This document shows positions 33,301-43,090 of a stretch of 64,000 bases of DNA, piece by piece (positions within the stretch are counted from its first letter, which is position 1; each line of letters opens with the position of its first letter). A program made the position numbers and the translations under genes. The notes under the pieces were generated by a model. It was not told the origin of the DNA, did not search any database, and worked only from the letters and a program-made list of their open reading frames with translations. The DNA is from Leptasterias polaris. Its lineage: Eukaryota > Echinodermata > Asteroidea > Forcipulatida > Asteriidae. Location: positions 744,001 through 808,000 of the forward strand of contig JAZGTN010000061.1 in assembly GCA_037783415.1 (NCBI GenBank), in the 5' to 3' direction.

Positions 33301-36300
33301 TAATTCTTTGTCTTCTTCTCCAACTCTTCCTGGCCACTCACTTGGGTAACTTGAAATGACTCTAAAAAGGAAAATAAAGACCAGCAATGTTACTCTCAAT
33401 AGAATGTGCAAGTCATGTTCATATTCCAACATTAAGACCTGTTAAAGTGTGCGAGTTTGTTCTTTTCATCGGTTAAAGCAATGCATTTTTGGGGGGATTA
33501 TGCATGAGACTTGCACGGTCTATAAGTTCACGTTGTTGTTGTCGACGACTCTGGAAGTCATGACTGAGCAGGGCCCAATTTCCTGGCTCTGCTTACCGTA
33601 AGCAAAGAATCTGCGCTTACGGAAGTAGGGAATTCCGCGCTTACGTCAAGCGTATTTCACGGGTTAGCAGGGAATTTTTGTTTGTGCGCTTGCGTAGTCC
33701 ACGTTACAAGGCATTCTACACATACACAGCTAGCGCAGAAATTCTGCGCTTGCTCGGTAAGCGGAGAATGGTGATCACAAGCTCAGAATTCGGCCCCAGT
33801 ATGACTGCTTAATAATGGTTCATGAAGATGCATGCATATTATCAGTACTCCACATGACCTCCAACCAAACTTTAGCAAATGACTCTATGACCTTCTACTG
33901 GGAATGTAAGGCCGTGTCTACAATGGAGGCTACAGCTATAACTGGATCACCACGTCGTCATCATACCCTGAAGTATATAGGGCGTCCTTGACAACACTCT
34001 CATTAACAGTCATAGCCAAAACTGTAGCCGCCAATTTGGATATGGCCCTAGGTACAAAAGGTTGTCACAGCAGAAGATCACTAGTGATAACATGGCTAGT
34101 TTTCAAAAAGGTCCATAATTGGTAGACGTCTGTTGCCAGAATTTCTCCGCAGAAATGGGCTTTTTCCAGGCCAAACATTTGGTGTCGCACTGTATTGTTA
34201 GATGATCGTATGCCTGCAGGCACTGTCACCAAACAATATGCAGCTCTTATCTTGCACTTTATCACACATGATAGGTATGCAAAACTATATTTTGAATTAT
34301 AAAACCATTTACATAGCTTTTTGTGAGAGTTTACAAGGTAAGGCGTAATCTGCAGCCAACCGTGCCAGAAACACCTGGGTGAACCCCTTATCTTAATGAT
34401 AAGAGAACTGGGTTCCTATATGAGCTTTACACAACACACAGGACCTACAGCTTTACATATCATCAAAAAGATAAATTAGTTTTGGTGTCTTGCTCATAAA
34501 ACAAAAGTGCACTGACTGGGTTCCAAAGCAACGCACCAGACCGCCCGTTCAAGACAATCCAAACTCAACACAGTGTGATCACTTACTCTTGTAGTTTGGC
34601 CTGGTCTCGTAATGATGGCTTGAGACTACTCTTGGAATCTTCTTGCGGCTCCTTACGGAGTTCGTCTAGACTAATCAAGGTTGTCCGTTGCTGTTGTCGT
34701 CCAAGCTGTCGCTGGTAAACATCTTCCATGGTGAAATTGACTGAGGAAAAACAGCATAATGATTCAAGCTTAGTGACAAGGTAGAAGACATCTAGAAAAC
34801 CTACATTGTGTCATGGAAAAAATCTCCATCATCGTCATTGGTAGTCTAATTTTTATTATAACACACCTCTTGCTGGTTCTGTATCCTGGTTGACTGAAAC
34901 ACAGTCACATGGGGTTAAATAATATAGGCTAGTGCATGAAATTAGCGCCACCTTTAACAAGACCCAAATAAGACATTGTGCCAACGTAATTTGTGGAAAA
35001 GACCAATTAAAAATGTATACCTTCAACCTCGGAGAAATAGGACCCTCCTCTGGTCACTCACAGGCCCAAGGGGGCATAGACCTTGCCAATATAATGATGT
35101 GAAACGATCAATAACAATTCATTAGGTACCAGGCAGAAGGTCAGGCAAAGATCAGGTAGAAGGTTGTATGCAAGTTTGATGTGCAATAGTTTCAGTCACT
35201 TAATTATCAGAATATAAATTGTGGACAGGGATGGAAAGCAATACATCAAGTGTACTCAAGGAATGCTGTCAGGGTGTCCTTAAGACGTCCTGTTTTATTT
35301 CAGACACCCTGCTTTACCTACACTCCATCTCAAGTGTTGAAAACAAAAAATTGGTAAATGGTTTTTAAAATTTCAACAAATTTCAAAAGCCAACTCCCAG
35401 ATTGGGCTAGCACTTTGGATGAAGCAGTATTGGTGTAAATGATTTGCAGCTCCTACCGAGTTACAGATTATAAGATTCCAAATTGTTTGTTACCCTTAAG
35501 TTGTGAGGGAACTTACTTTTAGTGACAATTCTGTCAATAATGGATGATGGGATGTCTGGTAACTCATCATGACTTGACTGTTGAACTGTAAAGGTAAAAC
35601 CACATTTGTATTGAGCAGAAATTACGGCAATCAAAATAAAAAAAGGAAAAAAGGTGTTGTGGGTTTTTTTTTTTTATTTGGCTGTATTTCAGATGGAACT
35701 ATTTCTCTGGAGGATTGGTACTGGTATGAACTTTAGAATCAGTGAGCTTTCAGATGGAACTATTTCTCTGGAGGATTGGTACTGGTATGAACTTTAGAAT
35801 CAGTGAGCTTTCAGATGGAAATTTTTCTCTGGAGGATTGGTACTGGTATGAACTTTGGAACCAGTGAGCTTTCAGATGGAAACCTCATCATTTACCCCCT
35901 GTAAATCATCAATCTTATACTTTGTTAAAATTGTTGATGATGTAGCGTCTAATTCAGACAAGGCTCCCTCACCTCTCCAAGCATTCATCCAACTTCTGGG
36001 TCCAGATTCCAGAACAAAAGGTGTTGACATGACCCGGACCTGGCTACTGATGAACTCCTTGTCTGCCATATGAGCTTCTACTTCTCCACTGGCTATGATT
36101 AAACTTTCTACATGAAACAGAGTGATAAGAAGATGATTACATGTTTCCACACACTGCTCATTATTTCAACGATCTCAACAACCAGCCAAGGGCCCAGTTG
36201 CATGGCACTGAATAACCTTACATTACAGCCACTTTACAGGATTAGATAGATAGATAGATAGATAAATGGTTTATTCATTATTTCAAAAATACAAAAAGAC

Positions 36301-39300
36301 ATCACAATCAGAGATTGAATTGAATTGCGTCAAAATTTACATAAAATCAGTTAAAATTTCATTAGAAAATAGAGCAACAACAACAATAATAATTTAACAA
36401 AACAAAGCAGTATCCCTACAAGACAAAAATGGAATAAAGATTGATGGCACTAAAGGGAGTAAAAAGACAAGAACAATTAAAAAGCCATTCTGGTATGAAG
36501 GCAAGATGTAAAAAACAGTCAAAAAGGCACATTATTCTTATTACCCTGCCCTGTATTCATCCAAGCTATCATATAGGGCTCAAGAACACTAAAATGTACA
36601 TTAAAACAACCTGACAAATAGAGGTGATTAGTTAGAATTGATTAAATCTATTAGGTATGGTATTGCACTCTGTTTAAATCTATTAGTCCTGCATCTAACT
36701 TGAGGAACTGACCTACACGTTGATGAACGAAGATTCCTTTCATTTATAATTGGAGGCGGAATTAATTGAGACAGTTTGTAATTTGTTTTTAATTCATTGG
36801 TAAACTTGAGACATAACTGAATGCGTCTATCATACAATGTAGTGAGGCCAAGAGTTTCAATTGCGTTGTCATAGTCAATGTAGCTGATTCCAAGAATAAG
36901 CTTAAGAGTTCGTTTCTGCACACGTTCAAGGAGTTTCACTTGATTCTGTGTTAGTCCACCATTCCAAACAGGCACAGCATATTCCAGAAGGGGTCGTAGA
37001 TACCCCTTACAGCCAATAATGCTGAATTCATGTTTTGCAGAATCATTTTGACATCTCTATATGGGAAACTGGCTGTATCTTGTACTCCACATACAACCAG
37101 GATCCAGGATGATTGAAGAAACATATGACATGATCAATTCACAGCAACTGCCAGAGATCACTTGGAATGGACCTGTGTTACTCTTCACCTGAGGTCAAGG
37201 TAGAAGCGTCTACAGCCCAGTCCTGGGTAGCGGCAATTCTACAAACACCACACACTGTTGAGTCTGTGGACACGGTTTTTGAGTATTGTGATATCACAAA
37301 TTTGTTGCGTGTATTCTCATGTATTTCTTAATAACTGTTTGATATTTCAATGTATTTTTATGTAGTATATTGCTGGCGCTTTTATGCGATTTTAATGACT
37401 GTTTTTTGTAAACTGTTCGGATTTTAGCCACTGTAATGCAGTATTTTAATAAACCATAATAATAATAATGACAAGACTCCACACCTTGGTACACAATGTG
37501 TGATACAGCTATTCCAGATAGTTTGCATTTTGTACTGGTATTATTATGAATATATTTGACTTTTGGGTGCACAGACACTGTTGTGATTGGTCAAATGCTA
37601 GTCTCACGAGTATTCAAATATTTTTGGGATCACTTTGGTCCCACATACATTGCTTTAATGCCTGAAAGAAAACAAACAAGGGAAGGAGCTTCATAGATTG
37701 GTCTAGTCAATAATGCAATGCCTTGGTTTTACAAACTTGATGCACTGACATAAGGACTCACTGGTTTCAAATTGTAACCACTCAAAGGGAAGCTTTGAAT
37801 TCAGACAATACGTTCCTTTCATTTTGCAAAATTGTTAATGGCCTCACATTTCGACCCAAGAAGAGTCTTTTCTCAAAGCATTTGCAAAAGACTCTGTTCG
37901 GGTCGAAACATGAGGCCATGGAAAACCTTTGAATTTATACCATAGGTTATTGGTGAGCAGTTTGAAACAGCTAATTCCCTCCTTTTACCTTTCTTTTTGG
38001 TAGTTTTTTTCTTTGGCACTTTCCCTGTGTCTTGTCCATGCCGAGATTGTTCTGACATATCTTGAGTTCTCCTTCCTCCTTTGAGTTGTTCTCCAGTCTC
38101 ATCTCCTTCATCAGCTATGCTTCTGCTGGGGCCGGAATCGGACCTTCTCTTCTTAGCATGTTTTGACGTTTGGCTATCATCGTTTCTTTTCAGCGACATA
38201 TTGGGGCTGAGGGATTGAAGGACACATGAAAAAAATGTGCTGAATGTGATCGGATTGTTTTCTGTTTTACTAGAAACTTTTTGGGACAAATCAAAAATGG
38301 TTCAATTGTGATCAATCTTAGATAGAACAGAGACACTACAATTTGATGACCTTCTACTTTAATTTATTTCCAAAACAGTAGTGAGTGCTTCTCAGTGCTT
38401 TAGGGCTACGAGGGTTGCCACTGTTGTAACATTATCTGCAGTATGCAAACAGCACCTTTGAAAGTTTTACTCTGTTCAGAACAAAATTTCAAAGAGTTAA
38501 TAAATGATTCAGTTCTCTCTTAATGTTTCTGTCAATAAACCAGTAAATGTACTTCCTGTGAGCTAAATTTGAAATATTTTTTGAAGGTTCGCCCGGTGTT
38601 CCTGGTTTGATTGGCTGCATATTGCGCCACATCTTCTTGTAAACCATTACATAGTACTATGTATTAAAAGGAATAGGTCTCATAATTCAAAACGTAGCTC
38701 TACATACCTTGCAGGAAAAAGACTATTGAAGCACCATGAGCGTCACTGAGTGACGGATACGAGCACTATATAAGAAGCCACTATCATTATCATTATCATC
38801 ATCTCATCCCATACTAACAACATTTTTCTTTTGTGCACCAAACAATTTTGAAAATCAAATCTTTATCATTTCACATCAGATGACCTGTATACACGCCAAA
38901 CTTTTCCATACAGGTTTGGAGTGCCCACTATGTTTCTGCAGTAAGTTGGACTGACAGACGGCTGACATGAAGGCTATATCGACCCAGACATTCCTCACAG
39001 CTGTACATCTATCGTTCTATGCTTCATTTTCCCCGTACAAAGAGGAAGGGTACAGATGGTGCTGGAATTCTACTCAAAATCTTCAAATATTTTAGTCAAG
39101 CCTAATCAATTTTCCCATTGGTAGCCTACCTGCTATCGGAATCATTTTCTGTGTTTCTTTCATTTGATGACGCTAATTCCTTTTCTTCTTCAGTATGGTC
39201 TGAGTTGTGCCCATCCTTCTCGATAGGACCGGTGGTATTTTGATTGTCGCTCATCTGTTCACCATCCAGTCTTTCTTCTGAGTCAGTGCTCGTTAACGCT

Positions 39301-39644
39301 GACCTAATCGGAAACCTTGTTGGACTCTGAAACAACTTATTTGATCTGACCTCTGGTGAGAAATACTTGTCAATTTGAGTGACTTTCTTAGCCAAGTTAC
39401 TCTTTGATGTTTTTCTTCTGGATACCATCTCTTTGACAGTAGAGTCCTGAGTTGGCGCTGTAGATAGTTCCCCGTCTGATACGCTGGGCTCTGAGGCTGA
39501 GGGGTTGCGAGTGCTAAACCGTCTCTTCATTCGGTCAACGAGACTCACCTCAATCTCAGGGGTAGGTACAGTACTTTGATGCTGCAGAGTTTCATCCTGG
39601 GATGAAGGTGGTTGTGATAGTTTTCTCTTCTTTAACTTTGCCAT
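30187..39644 (-). CDS. Ten-exon nuclear-type protein with PIP-box-like motif (509 aa)
   Basis: Exons (minus order): 39644-39130, 38206-37989, 36107-35973, 35585-35517, 34893-34867, 34740-34587, 33361-33293, 32826-32748, 31885-31789, 30353-30187. They sum to 1530 nt (509 codons plus TAA); all nine junctions are GT-AG and in phase. Family not recognised. Residues 1-245 are Ser/Lys/Glu-rich and probably disordered, with basic clusters KLKKRK (4-9), AKKRR and PKKKTTKKKG that look like nuclear signals. VTQIDKYF (88-95) has the I-x-x-(Y/F)-F spacing of a PCNA-binding box, but the usual first Gln is Val. Residues about 373-465 are charged and predicted helical (LAERYASLRARLFALS, SLLRVLKMIHANLDKH). 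No signal peptide or membrane segment. The ATG follows directly after an acceptor (TTTTTTCAG|G ATG), so a non-coding first exon lies upstream. A chromatin, kinetochore or DNA-repair role is a guess from composition only. Confidence 0.8.
30503..30845. mobile_element. TTAA-bounded 343-bp MITE (echinoderm-type family)
   Basis: Starts TTAAAGGCACTGGACACGTT and ends with the inverted copy AATTACCAAACGCGTCCAGTGC then AAGGTTAA (split here: AATTACCAAACGCGT, CCAGTGC). TTAA bounds both sides. I recognise the internal GTCAAAGACCAGT and AACCTGTGAAAATTTGGGCT from memory as a family very common in echinoderm genomes. It sits in intron 9 of the ten-exon gene. Confidence 0.85.
31190..31262 (+). repeat. tRNA-derived SINE-like B-box fragment
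   Basis: CTGGGTTCAAATCCCACC carries a perfect RNA polymerase III B-box. No full cloverleaf can be drawn, so it is called a SINE fragment rather than a tRNA gene. In intron 9. Confidence 0.4.
31789..31885 (-). CDS. Nuclear-type gene, coding exon 9
   Basis: Acceptor AATTGTTTTAG; helical SLLRVLKMIHANLDKHC. Donor CTGA|GTAAGT, phase 1. Confidence 0.75.
32748..32826 (-). CDS. Nuclear-type gene, coding exon 8
   Basis: Acceptor TTTATCACAG; helical segment YASLRARLFALSRSES. Donor AAG|GTAAGT, phase 0. Confidence 0.75.
33293..33361 (-). CDS. Nuclear-type gene, coding exon 7
   Basis: Acceptor TCCTTTTTAG; encodes VISSYPSEWPGRVGEEDK. Donor AAAG|GTTGGT is weak but phase (2) fits both neighbours. Confidence 0.68.
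33431..33527. mobile_element. Partial copy of the GTGCAAGTCTCGCG family
   Basis: GACCTGTTAAAGTGTGCGAG, GGTTAAAGCAATGCA and GAGACTTGCACGGTCTATA match the element at 60152-60293 in order. The left end is worn. Confidence 0.6.
33571..33797. mobile_element. Inverted-repeat MITE, GGGCC ends
   Basis: Left end GGGCCCAATTTCCTGGCTCT then GCTTACCG; right end TTACCGA-type inverted copy (CTCGGTAAGC, CTCAGAATTCGGCCCC). Several GCGCTTAC/TTCTGCGCTTG units lie between. In intron 6. Confidence 0.6.
33905..34050. repeat. Dispersed repeat shared with 820-925
   Basis: Begins GGCCGTGTCTACAATGG, contains GGCTACAGCTATAACTGGAT and CGTCGTCATCATACC, ends AACTGTAGCCGCCAA and GGCCCTAGG. The ends look like worn inverted repeats. 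Confidence 0.5.
34587..34740 (-). CDS. Nuclear-type gene, coding exon 6
   Basis: Acceptor TTTTTCCTCAG; encodes MEDVYQRQLGRQQQRTTLIS and a Ser/Lys segment. Donor AAGA|GTAAGT, phase 2. Confidence 0.75.
34867..34893 (-). CDS. Nuclear-type gene, 27-bp microexon 5
   Basis: Nine codons between GTGTTTCAG and AGAG|GTGTGT. Phase 1 in and out, so it could be skipped without frame change. Confidence 0.6.
35517..35585 (-). CDS. Nuclear-type gene, coding exon 4
   Basis: 69 bp between TACCTTTACAGTTC-AA acceptor and AAAA|GTAAGT donor; encodes DELPDIPSSIIDRIVTK. Phase 1 in and out. Confidence 0.72.
35689..35879 (+). repeat. Intronic copy of the 61-bp satellite, about 3 units
   Basis: Three consecutive units of the 24.9-28.9 kb satellite: two of the AACTATTTCTCTGG type, then one altered (AAATTTTTCTCT, TTTGGAACCAGTGAGC). 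It lies in intron 3, ending about 95 bp from the exon 3 donor. Confidence 0.93.
35973..36107 (-). CDS. Nuclear-type gene, coding exon 3
   Basis: Acceptor TTTCATGTAG; ends at AGAG|GTGAGG. The frame stays open past the donor for 34 codons, but only this donor gives the phase needed by the next exon. Confidence 0.7.
36241..37020 (-). mobile_element. 5'-truncated LINE with reverse-transcriptase C-terminus
   Basis: A minus-strand frame of 115 codons from 36975 to 36628, extended upstream by YLRPLLEYAVPVWNGG to about 37015, matches the C-terminal part of LINE reverse transcriptases (LEYAxPVW, QxxLLERVQKRTLKLIL, LGLTTLYDRRIQLC). The 3' UTR ends in a (TATC)n tail at 36245-36266. The catalytic FADD region is absent, so the copy is dead on arrival. 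It lies in intron 2 of the ten-exon gene, same strand. Confidence 0.85.
37989..38206 (-). CDS. Nuclear-type gene, coding exon 2
   Basis: Acceptor CAATCCCTCAG; basic, serine-rich segment ending in a lysine cluster. Donor AAAG|GTAAAA, phase 1. Confidence 0.75.
38690..38810 (+). repeat. SINE/LINE 3' tail with (ATC/ATT)n
   Basis: ACGAGCACTATATAAGAAGC followed by CACTATCATTATCATTATC is the usual form of an L2/CR1-mobilised 3' end. No body of the element was delimited. Confidence 0.35.
39130..39644 (-). CDS. Nuclear-type gene, coding exon 1
   Basis: Start MAKLKKRK, one base after an acceptor. A longer frame to 39665 (MSTYFFR) reads through the polypyrimidine tract and is rejected. Donor AGCAG|GTAGGC, phase 2. 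Confidence 0.75.
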
Positions 39645-39983
39645 CCTGAAAAAATATGTAGACAAGTTTCAACTTTCAATCAAGAAATTAAACAGGTTTG
39701 TAGTTTCTTAAAAAATTGAGACAAATACTAATGGTTACAATCTATCCATTGTCTTGTTTCTTGTCTTATTCATTGGTGTTTACACTTGTCTGCACCAACA
39801 ATGACAATTATGATAGAGTTACAAAGTTGTAAAATCTAAAACCTTAAGCTTGGATTTATTGCATGTAACTACAATAAATAGACTACGCATGAATGACCAG
39901 TCCAATATTGAATTTGTTATGGATGGATATTGTATTGTGTAATGCATATGACAGTAAGTTGTAACGAATTAGTGAATGTCGGT

Positions 39984-40223
39984 CACTTCGTACCCAAGTC
40001 ACTTCGTACCCAAGTCACTTCGTACCCAAGCCACTTCGTACCCAAGTCACTTCGTACCCAAGTCACTTCGTACCCAAGTCACTTCGTACCCAAGTCACTT
40101 CGTACCCAAGCCACTTCGTACCCAAGTCACTTCGTACCCAAGTCACTTCGTACCCAAGTCACTTCGTACCCAAGTCACTTCGTACCCAAGCCACTTCGTA
40201 CCCAAGTCACTTCGTACCCAAAG
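39984..40223 (+). repeat. 16-bp tandem array, left arm
   Basis: About 15 near-identical units of CACTTCGTACCCAAGT; only AAGT/AAGC changes are seen. Frames through it translate to repeats and are not genes. Confidence 0.97.
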
Positions 40224-40685
40224 TCACGTCATACGCGTATGAATTGGGTACGGTTGTTGAAACATTGAAACCAACCTTCGTTTTGGTTTTTTTTTTTACC
40301 AAAGTTAGGGATTTTTGTTTTTATTTATTTTTTTGTCGGAAAACATTCCCTTTTTTAGGAGAGTTTTTAAAACAGCAAACGTAGTAATCTACGGAGGAAA
40401 CGCTTGTGTAAAATGTGCCCTCAATGCGTGCAATTCTCCGTCGGACCAGTCAAAAACGGAGCCCATGAGAAAATCGCGTCAAAGTGAAGAACATTTCAGC
40501 AATAATAATAATAACTGGACACTTTTTTTACAAAGGTTAGTGAGGAACTTTTATTCTGATCTTCCTGCAAGTCGTTTTTAATTACCGTGAAAATATAATC
40601 GGTGTCGATGTCCACATGAAAGAAAATAATGAACGTATACCCCAGGCAGGCCGGCCACATCAGTCAGAGTCAGACAATTGAGGTA

Positions 40686-40900
40686 CTAAGTGACTTGGGT
40701 ACGAAATGACTTGGGTACAAAGTGACTTGGGTACGACAATTTGGGTACGAAGTGACTTGGGTACGAAGTGACTTGGGTACGACAATTTGGGTACGAAGTG
40801 ACTTGGGTACGAAGTGACTTGGGTACGAAGTGACTTGGGTATGAAGTGACTTGGGTACGAAGTGACTTGGGTACGAAGTGACTTGGGTACGAAGTGACCG
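40686..40900 (-). repeat. 16-bp tandem array, right arm
   Basis: About 13 units of ACTTGGGTACGAAGTG, the reverse complement of the left unit, with a deviant GACAATTTGGGTACGA unit twice. More varied than the left arm. Confidence 0.97.
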
Positions 40901-40914
40901 ACATCAGTTGTAAC

Positions 40915-41699
40915 AGGCAATCGATTGTTGCCTATTTGATTGTGAAGATCAGTGTCGAGGGCAAGGTGAGGTTTTCACTTTCTTCAATCTCACTCTAGCT
41001 CTAAAAAAATACTACTTTTTTGAGTATTTACTTACTAAGTAAGAGTAAGACTGAGTGAGACTGAGACAGACTGGAAAAATGTCCGTATTCTGCCATCACT
41101 TTTTCATTCGTTATGAAATAAAATAGTAATCTAATTTACTCAAATGAGATATTCCTTTTGGTAAAAATGAGTGAAAAAGTGGTGGCAGGATACGGAAATT
41201 TTTCCAAGTAATTAATGGTAATTGGTAGTGTTATATATTATTACTGATAGATACTAATTATGACTATAGTATTATGAGTAATGTCAACTGAGACTAGACT
41301 CAGACTAGAGAGTGATAATTATTGTTTACATGAAATGTAACGTCCGTAATCTGGACAACTAACTTAAACTAGTTTCCACTTAAGAATCTCCAATATTTTT
41401 ACCTTTTTATCCTTCAGCAATTATCACATTAAAGACAATAAACGAATCTGACATTAATTATCAGGTCAAACAGGTACAGGTTGGTAGTTTTTTTCAAAAT
41501 TCTTCTCCTTCCCACCGCGCCCGCGATGCCAAGAAATGTTTATATCTGACAGCACTTGAGGGCGCTAATTGAAAACAACATAGTCAAGTACCTTTACAAA
41601 TACCCCACTTCTAGTGTGAATGCCTATGTGGGAGGCTGGGTGTTGTCCCTATCGATCTTTGTGCACATTTGACGCAATTTCGTTCATTCAGTTGTGACT
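40915..41699. other. Possible shared promoter region
   Basis: Lies between the presumed 5' end of the ten-exon minus gene and a possible first exon of the plus-strand gene at 49869. It holds one MITE (41071-41206). Non-coding first exons could not be fixed. Confidence 0.3.
41071..41206. mobile_element. 136-bp MITE, about 37-bp inverted ends
   Basis: Left CTGGAAAAATGTCCGTATTC then TGCCATCACTTTTTCAT; the right end is the reverse complement with a few changes (GAAAAAGTGGTGGCAGGATA, CGGAAATTTTTCCAAG). Non-coding. Confidence 0.8.
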
Positions 41700-41804
41700 G
41701 ACTGTGTACTTTGTGTGTCATAATTTAATTATTTTGTTTTATTGCATGAAGCTGTTGAAAGAAGTTTTGTGATGTTAGACGTGACCGACACTGTCTTAAG
41801 AAGC
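41700..41804 (+). other. Possible 5' exon of the gene at 49869
   Basis: A plausible leader ends at AAGC|GTGAGT. It has an ATG (41772) opening 11 codons, which would be out of frame with the main ORF and form an upstream ORF. The link to the 49869 exon is a guess from orientation and distance. Confidence 0.25.
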
Positions 41805-42059
41805 GTGAGTATTAAACAGTTTATTTATTAAAGGCAAATTGTGTGTAGACTGTGTGTTTGTTTGTTGGCAAACGACTAATTTAGACAGAATACAAATTGA
41901 AAACAAAGTTATCTTTTTTAATTTTACTAGTCTACACTACTCGAGTACTGTGTAGTCAGAGTAACAAGTACAGCACTTTTTAAACATTTGGTCGTCATCC
42001 GAATGGTCTGAGCATGGTGAAGGAAGTTTCAATAAATTATTAGGGCTAAGTGGTGGGTA

Positions 42060-42164
42060 GTCCGAGTTACTGGACCCAATCCAACAACGCTTTCAACATT
42101 TGGAAATTATATCTGGCATAACGTCCAAATGTTACAAAGCGTTGTTGTGTCCAGTAACTTGGAC
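42060..42164. mobile_element. 105-bp foldback MITE
   Basis: GTCCGAGTTACTGGACCCAA, CAACAACGCTTT and ACATTTGGA are mirrored by TCCAAATGT, AAAGCGTTGTTG and GTCCAGTAACTTGGAC. The arms are separated by about 20 bp. Confidence 0.75.
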
Positions 42165-42370
42165 CTGCTTGGACTAAGTCAAGTAGTGGGTGTGTGGGGG
42201 TATTGACTATTGATACAAAATAGTTTTGAAAATTGCTGTGAATTTTTTTTGTAACTGGCCGGTGAAAATTAATAAAATCATCTATTTTGCCATAACTTTA
42301 TATTTTATTTCACTTGGAGAACCACAAATCAGAAAAAGAATAGTAATTAGTAATAATACAATCCATTTAA

Positions 42371-43090
42371 CCCTTTCAATACCGCATTTTTTTTAGGGGT
42401 CACACTGCTGTGTACCGCATTTTTTCACACACACACACAAAAAAAGCAACGTGCAGTGTTCACATTTTTTCAATCTTGATTTTCTGTGTGAAGACATATT
42501 TTTGTGGAAAAACTTTATGCATACAATTTGTAGCTTATGAAATTACCTTTTATATGATGTCAAATTTGTATACATTATCTTTATGTCCTTTGTCACCTCG
42601 ATCGGCACGAATGGGTCGAGGCCCGCTGGGTCCACGCCCAAGCCCACGGCGTTGAACGGGTGCCGTGCTCGGTCCAGCTACCGGTATATCGTCAGGATAG
42701 TTGTCACAATTGAACGTGCCTGGCAACGAAACATCACGAGTTTCATCTGAATCTTCACTAGGTTCTTCTTCAGATATTTCCGAGTCCAATTCGGAGTCAC
42801 TTACGACAAATATTTCAACCAAAACCTCCAGGTCACGAACAGCCATGATGGTGATTTTTTGTCGGGAAAACGGAAGCGTGAAATCTGGAAGTACTGCTGC
42901 ATGCAATGTAATTTTTCTCGGAATATCGTAATGGCGACCCCCTATACAATACACACCATTGTGAAGCTCGATAAACAAGCTACCTGTCTATATAAAGGTC
43001 AACAGCAGAGGGCGCCAAACAAAATAATTACAGGCTCTCAAACGCCGCTGCTTTTTGTGTCGAGTAAACTCGACAATGGTATTGAAAGGG
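42371..43090. mobile_element. piggyBac-type element, 720 bp, TTAA-flanked
   Basis: TTAA at 42367-42370 and 43091-43094 flank perfect 13-bp inverted ends (CCCTTTCAATACC / GGTATTGAAAGGG). CCC-type ends and TTAA duplication are the piggyBac hallmark. The interior holds a minus-strand acidic frame resembling the N-terminus of piggyBac transposases but no catalytic domain, so it is an internally deleted, non-autonomous copy. Confidence 0.85.
42550..42846 (-). pseudogene. Truncated piggyBac transposase N-terminus
   Basis: From MAVRDLEV, an acidic stretch (SDSELDSEISEEEPSEDSDE) and a Pro/Arg/Gly-rich stretch follow, ending KVYKFDII then stop. Acidic N-termini of this kind are common in PGBD-like transposases. 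The DDE/D catalytic region is missing. It spans 98 codons; assignment rests mainly on the enclosing TTAA element. Confidence 0.5.

Larger units (their letters stand above)
39957..40914. mobile_element. Foldback-like transposon with minisatellite arms and 9-bp target duplication
   Basis: AGTTGTAAC occurs at 39957-39965 and 40906-40914, flanking a 940-bp element (39966-40905). Both ends carry ATGTCGGTCACTTCG in inverted orientation. The arms are tandem 16-bp arrays: CACTTCGTACCCAAGT about 15 times at left, its reverse complement about 13 times at right. The core (40224-40685) has no recognisable gene. Long inverted arms made of short direct repeats plus a 9-bp duplication match the description of Drosophila Foldback elements. 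It sits upstream of the ten-exon gene, probably in its first intron or promoter. Confidence 0.85.

Noticed and set aside
39645..39665. Alternative start seven codons upstream (MSTYFFR) in the ten-exon gene
   Set aside because: The extra codons are the polypyrimidine tract and AG of an acceptor immediately before the MAKLKK start.
39930..40268. Open frames encoding repeated SHFVPKSLRTQVTSYP-type peptides (also 40660-40920 minus)
   Set aside because: They are translations of the 16-bp arrays, open in several frames on both arms. No start context, splice site or non-repeat coding part.
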